From positions 1 through 64,000 of the forward strand of contig CAVWPI010000016.1 of the NCBI GenBank assembly GCA_963756895.1: a stretch of 64,000 nt of DNA. Direction: 5' to 3'. Positions within the stretch are counted from its first letter, which is position 1; each line of letters starts with the position of its first letter. Positions 61,939-64,000 of the stretch are shown here, piece after piece. The notes under the pieces are model-generated. The model had not been told where the DNA came from. It made no database searches and saw only the letters and a list, made by a program, of their open reading frames with translations. This stretch comes from DASUAS01 sp963756895. Its GTDB lineage: Bacteria; Actinomycetota; Acidimicrobiia; IMCC26256; DASPTH01. Both the position numbers and the translations under genes were made by a program.

Positions 61939-62925
61939 GTGATTTCGCAAGCTGTGAGTCGCAGGCTCAGCCTGTTGATCGTGATCGCAACCGCAGTCGC
62001 GGTGCTCGGTCTCGGGTCGGGAACGCCAGCGACCGCCGACAGCGATCCGGTCGATCCGCTCCCACTCTCGTGGATCCACGACTCGCCTGTGCTCACGTGG
62101 GGTGACGATGGCGCGTCCGTGCGAGAGTGGCAGGGCGAGATGAACGAATGGCTCGCAGCCGCGGTCCCCGACGACCCGTATCGCCTCGAGCTCGACGGTA
62201 GTTACGGGCCTTTGACCGACTCGATCACGCGACGGTTCCAGGCCATCTCCGGGCTGCCGGTCGACGGCATCGTCGGGCCGGTGACCCGCGCCGCGCTGCT
62301 GAGTTCTCCGGCACTGATCGCCTCTGGTGCGGGGCCTGCTGCACGGGAACCGTCCGTGGAACTGGGCGACCGAGGCGACGCCGTGGCGACGTGGCAGCGG
62401 GATCTCGACGTGTGGTTCCAGGCCACCGGAGCCGAGCCGGGAGGCGTGGCCGTCGACGGCGTGTTCGGTCCCGCGACCGCGGATGCGACTCGGTCCTTCC
62501 AACAGTCGCAGGGCGTGACCATCGACGGGATCGTCGGTCCCGAGACACGGGCTGCGCTGCTCAGCGCGCCCGCGCTGGCCAACGCCGCGAAGGTTCCGCC
62601 CTCGCCCGACACCACGGTGACGATGGCGCCATCGCGTCCTGCGGCGGGGGTGTGCGCATCTGCCGACACCACCATCGTCGAGATCCACCTCGGCCCCGAC
62701 GCTCCGATGCCCCGGTGCATCGTCGTTGCCGGACGCCTCCATTGGCTGCGAATCGTCAACGACGGGGCAGCGACACGAGTGACCCTGGGATCGTTCACGG
62801 CCGAACTCGAGGCGGGCGCCACGATCACCACGGACCTGCCCGTGCGGTCCTACGTCGACCTGGGTTCGCGCACGCTCGTGGTCGCTCGCTATGGCGATTC
62901 GGGACCCGACGTGGTCGTGCAATGA
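61939..62925 (+). CDS. Secreted protein with two peptidoglycan-binding domains
   Basis: 328 residues. The signal peptide LSLLIVIATAVAVLGLGSGT ends near ATA-D. Two PG_binding_1 modules follow: WGDDGASVREWQGEMNEWLA...LPVDGIVGPVTRAALL, and LGDRGDAVATWQRDLDVWFQ...VTIDGIVGPETRAALL. A C-terminal beta domain follows a Pro/Thr linker (VEIHLGPDAPMPRCIVVAGR, VTLGSFTAELEAGATITTDL). It probably sits on the cell wall. No catalytic domain is found. The 229 bases before it hold no gene I can support. Confidence 0.85.
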   Translation: MISQAVSRRLSLLIVIATAVAVLGLGSGTPATADSDPVDPLPLSWIHDSPVLTWGDDGASVREWQGEMNEWLAAAVPDDPYRLELDGSYGPLTDSITRRFQAISGLPVDGIVGPVTRAALLSSPALIASGAGPAAREPSVELGDRGDAVATWQRDLDVWFQATGAEPGGVAVDGVFGPATADATRSFQQSQGVTIDGIVGPETRAALLSAPALANAAKVPPSPDTTVTMAPSRPAAGVCASADTTIVEIHLGPDAPMPRCIVVAGRLHWLRIVNDGAATRVTLGSFTAELEAGATITTDLPVRSYVDLGSRTLVVARYGDSGPDVVVQ

Positions 62926-62991
62926 CGAGCGACCGAGCGCGTGTTCCCTGCCGCGATTCGCTGACCGTGTCTTGACCGAGAGGAGTTGGCC

Positions 62992-63495
62992 GTGACCCGT
63001 CGGATTCTCGTCGCGCTCGACGACAGCAGGTCATCGCAGAGAGCCGCCGCGTTCGTCAGCGAGTTCTTCGCGCCGGCCACCGACATCGAGGTGCTCGGCG
63101 TCAACGTCGCGGAGCTCCCGCAACCATGGATCGCTCCAGGCTTGGGCTATGGCGTCGTCATGCCGCCCTTCGCTGCCGGTTCGATGCCCGCGGTCGGCCG
63201 TGAGCACGGTGCCCAGCGGATCGAAGAGGAGGCGGAGGACCAGGCGTCGCAAATGCTCGAGGCCAACGACCTTTCGAGCGCGCAATCGCTCGGCGCAGTG
63301 GGGGACCCGGTCGCCGCGATCGTCGCTGCTGCTCGAGAACACGACGTCGACCTCATCGTGGTCGGTGGCGACGAGGCCGGATTCCTCGGTCGTCTGCTCG
63401 ACCGATCCGTGACCCGCGGGCTGCTGCGAGAGGCCCGGCGTCCCATCCTGGTCGTTCCCACCGCAGACGACGACGTACGGTCGGATCCCGACTGA
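62992..63495 (+). CDS. Universal stress protein
   Basis: 167 residues, one USP domain. TRRILVALDDSRSSQRAAAF starts the fold. VAAIVAAAREHDVDLIVVGG is followed by DRSVTRGLLREARRPILVVP. The ATP-binding motif G-2x-G-9x-G-(S/T) is only partly kept (GDEAGFLGRLLDRSVTRGLL), so it may not bind ATP. The GTG at 62992 with GAGAGGAG upstream is preferred. Confidence 0.85.
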   Translation: MTRRILVALDDSRSSQRAAAFVSEFFAPATDIEVLGVNVAELPQPWIAPGLGYGVVMPPFAAGSMPAVGREHGAQRIEEEAEDQASQMLEANDLSSAQSLGAVGDPVAAIVAAAREHDVDLIVVGGDEAGFLGRLLDRSVTRGLLREARRPILVVPTADDDVRSDPD

Positions 63496-63586
63496 ACCGG
63501 GGCGACATCGAGCACCGCGGCATCGGTTCGACGGGTCGCACCTGGCCGATGATCCCCTCGTTCGATCCGATCGAGAGGTGCACCTG

Positions 63587-64000
63587 ATGCCCGACAGCGG
63601 TCGCTCCCGCCGCCGCTGACGGCACCGGCGGCTCGCTCGGCTTCCTGGCCGCGGTTTCCATCGGCGTGGGCGGGATGGTCGGCGGTGGGATCTTCGCCGT
63701 CCTCGGCCTCGCCGTAGGGGTCGGGGGTGGCGGCACGTTCGTCGCCTTCTTCATCGCCGGGATGGTCGCGTTGCTGACGACCTATTCCTACGCACGGCTC
63801 TCGGTGGCCATCCCCAGTTCGGGCGGAACGGTCGCCTTCGTCAACGAGGCGTTCGGTGAAGGACGGGTGGCCGGGGCGCTCAGCGTCTTGTTGTGGCTCT
63901 CCTACATCGTGACCGTGGCGCTCTACGCGTTCGCCTTCGGTTCCTACGCGACCACCTTCCTGTCAACGCCGGCCCAGTCCGTCGGGCTCCACGTCATGAT
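63587..64000 (+). CDS. APC-family amino acid permease, N-terminal part (cut by window edge)
   Basis: GSLGFLAAVSIGVGGMVGGG, IFAVLGLAVGVGGGGTFVAF, FIAGMVALLTTYSYARLSVA, then IPSSGGTVAFVNEAFGEGRV and further helices to the window end. GxGGMVGGGIFAVLG is the helix-1 substrate motif of the amino acid-polyamine-organocation family. The ATG at 63587 (MPDSG) is out of frame with the helices by one base, so a frame error lies within the first codons. The 3' end is missing. Confidence 0.75.

Overview
The window is GC-rich, tightly packed and rich in GTG starts and 4-base ATGA/GTGA overlaps. Several families in it are typical of high-GC Gram-positives: small GPGG and DUF6131 membrane proteins, DUF2254, DUF2252, a caa3-type oxidase with a diheme QcrC, and a heliorhodopsin. 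I infer an actinobacterium, possibly class Acidimicrobiia; no rRNA or other marker is present to prove it. I see no tRNA, rRNA or CRISPR array.

Layout. 0-3.6 kb: tail of an MFS transporter, an SDR dehydrogenase and cytochrome bd oxidase (cydAB). 3.7-30 kb: accessory region with much gene wreckage. Whole genes here include a HxlR regulator, a P450, DUF2254, STAS proteins, a serine hydrolase, a LuxR regulator, a CsoR/CstR-type repressor next to an ABCG-type transporter, a PAP2 phosphatase, a heliorhodopsin and an HPF-like protein. Between them lie fragments of an ABC-2 permease, an SDR, an IS481 transposase, a glycosyltransferase, DUF2252, a serine recombinase, a DsbA-like protein, a Doc toxin and a UPF0718 permease. 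Short repeats resembling tRNA 3' ends recur beside some of them. 30-39.5 kb: a leftward respiratory operon, qcrC-qcrA-ctaC-ctaD-ctaE-(small membrane protein)-ctaG-qcrB-(unknown)-SDR. 40.2-46.3 kb: a rightward overlapping trio of a TPP enzyme, an enolase-superfamily enzyme and a FAD/Fe-S dehydrogenase. 46.3-52.4 kb: a leftward overlapping operon of a FAD oxidoreductase, MscS channel, DUF2254, DUF421 and a GH15 glucoamylase-like enzyme. 52.6-54.3 kb: a PRC-barrel gene and a PRC/MDR chimera carrying a perfect 90-bp tandem duplication. 54.7-64 kb: small membrane and stress proteins, a ferric-reductase-like cytochrome, a DoxX-like protein, a peptidoglycan-binding protein, a universal stress protein and the start of an APC permease.

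How the genes fit together. Two terminal oxidase systems are present: cytochrome bd and a bc-caa3 chain. The TPP/enolase/dehydrogenase trio could feed electrons to quinone. Many other genes look like envelope and stress functions (DUF2254, MscS, STAS, USP, HPF, small membrane proteins).

Data quality. More than 15 otherwise well conserved genes contain one or more single frame changes (cydA, HxlR gene, response regulator, LuxR gene, ABCG gene, ctaG, qcrB, FAD/Fe-S dehydrogenase, MscS gene, DUF2254 and others). One of them lies in a short G run. This pattern fits uncorrected sequencing indels better than biology, so frameshifted genes are described as probably intact and truncated fragments are treated separately as real decay.
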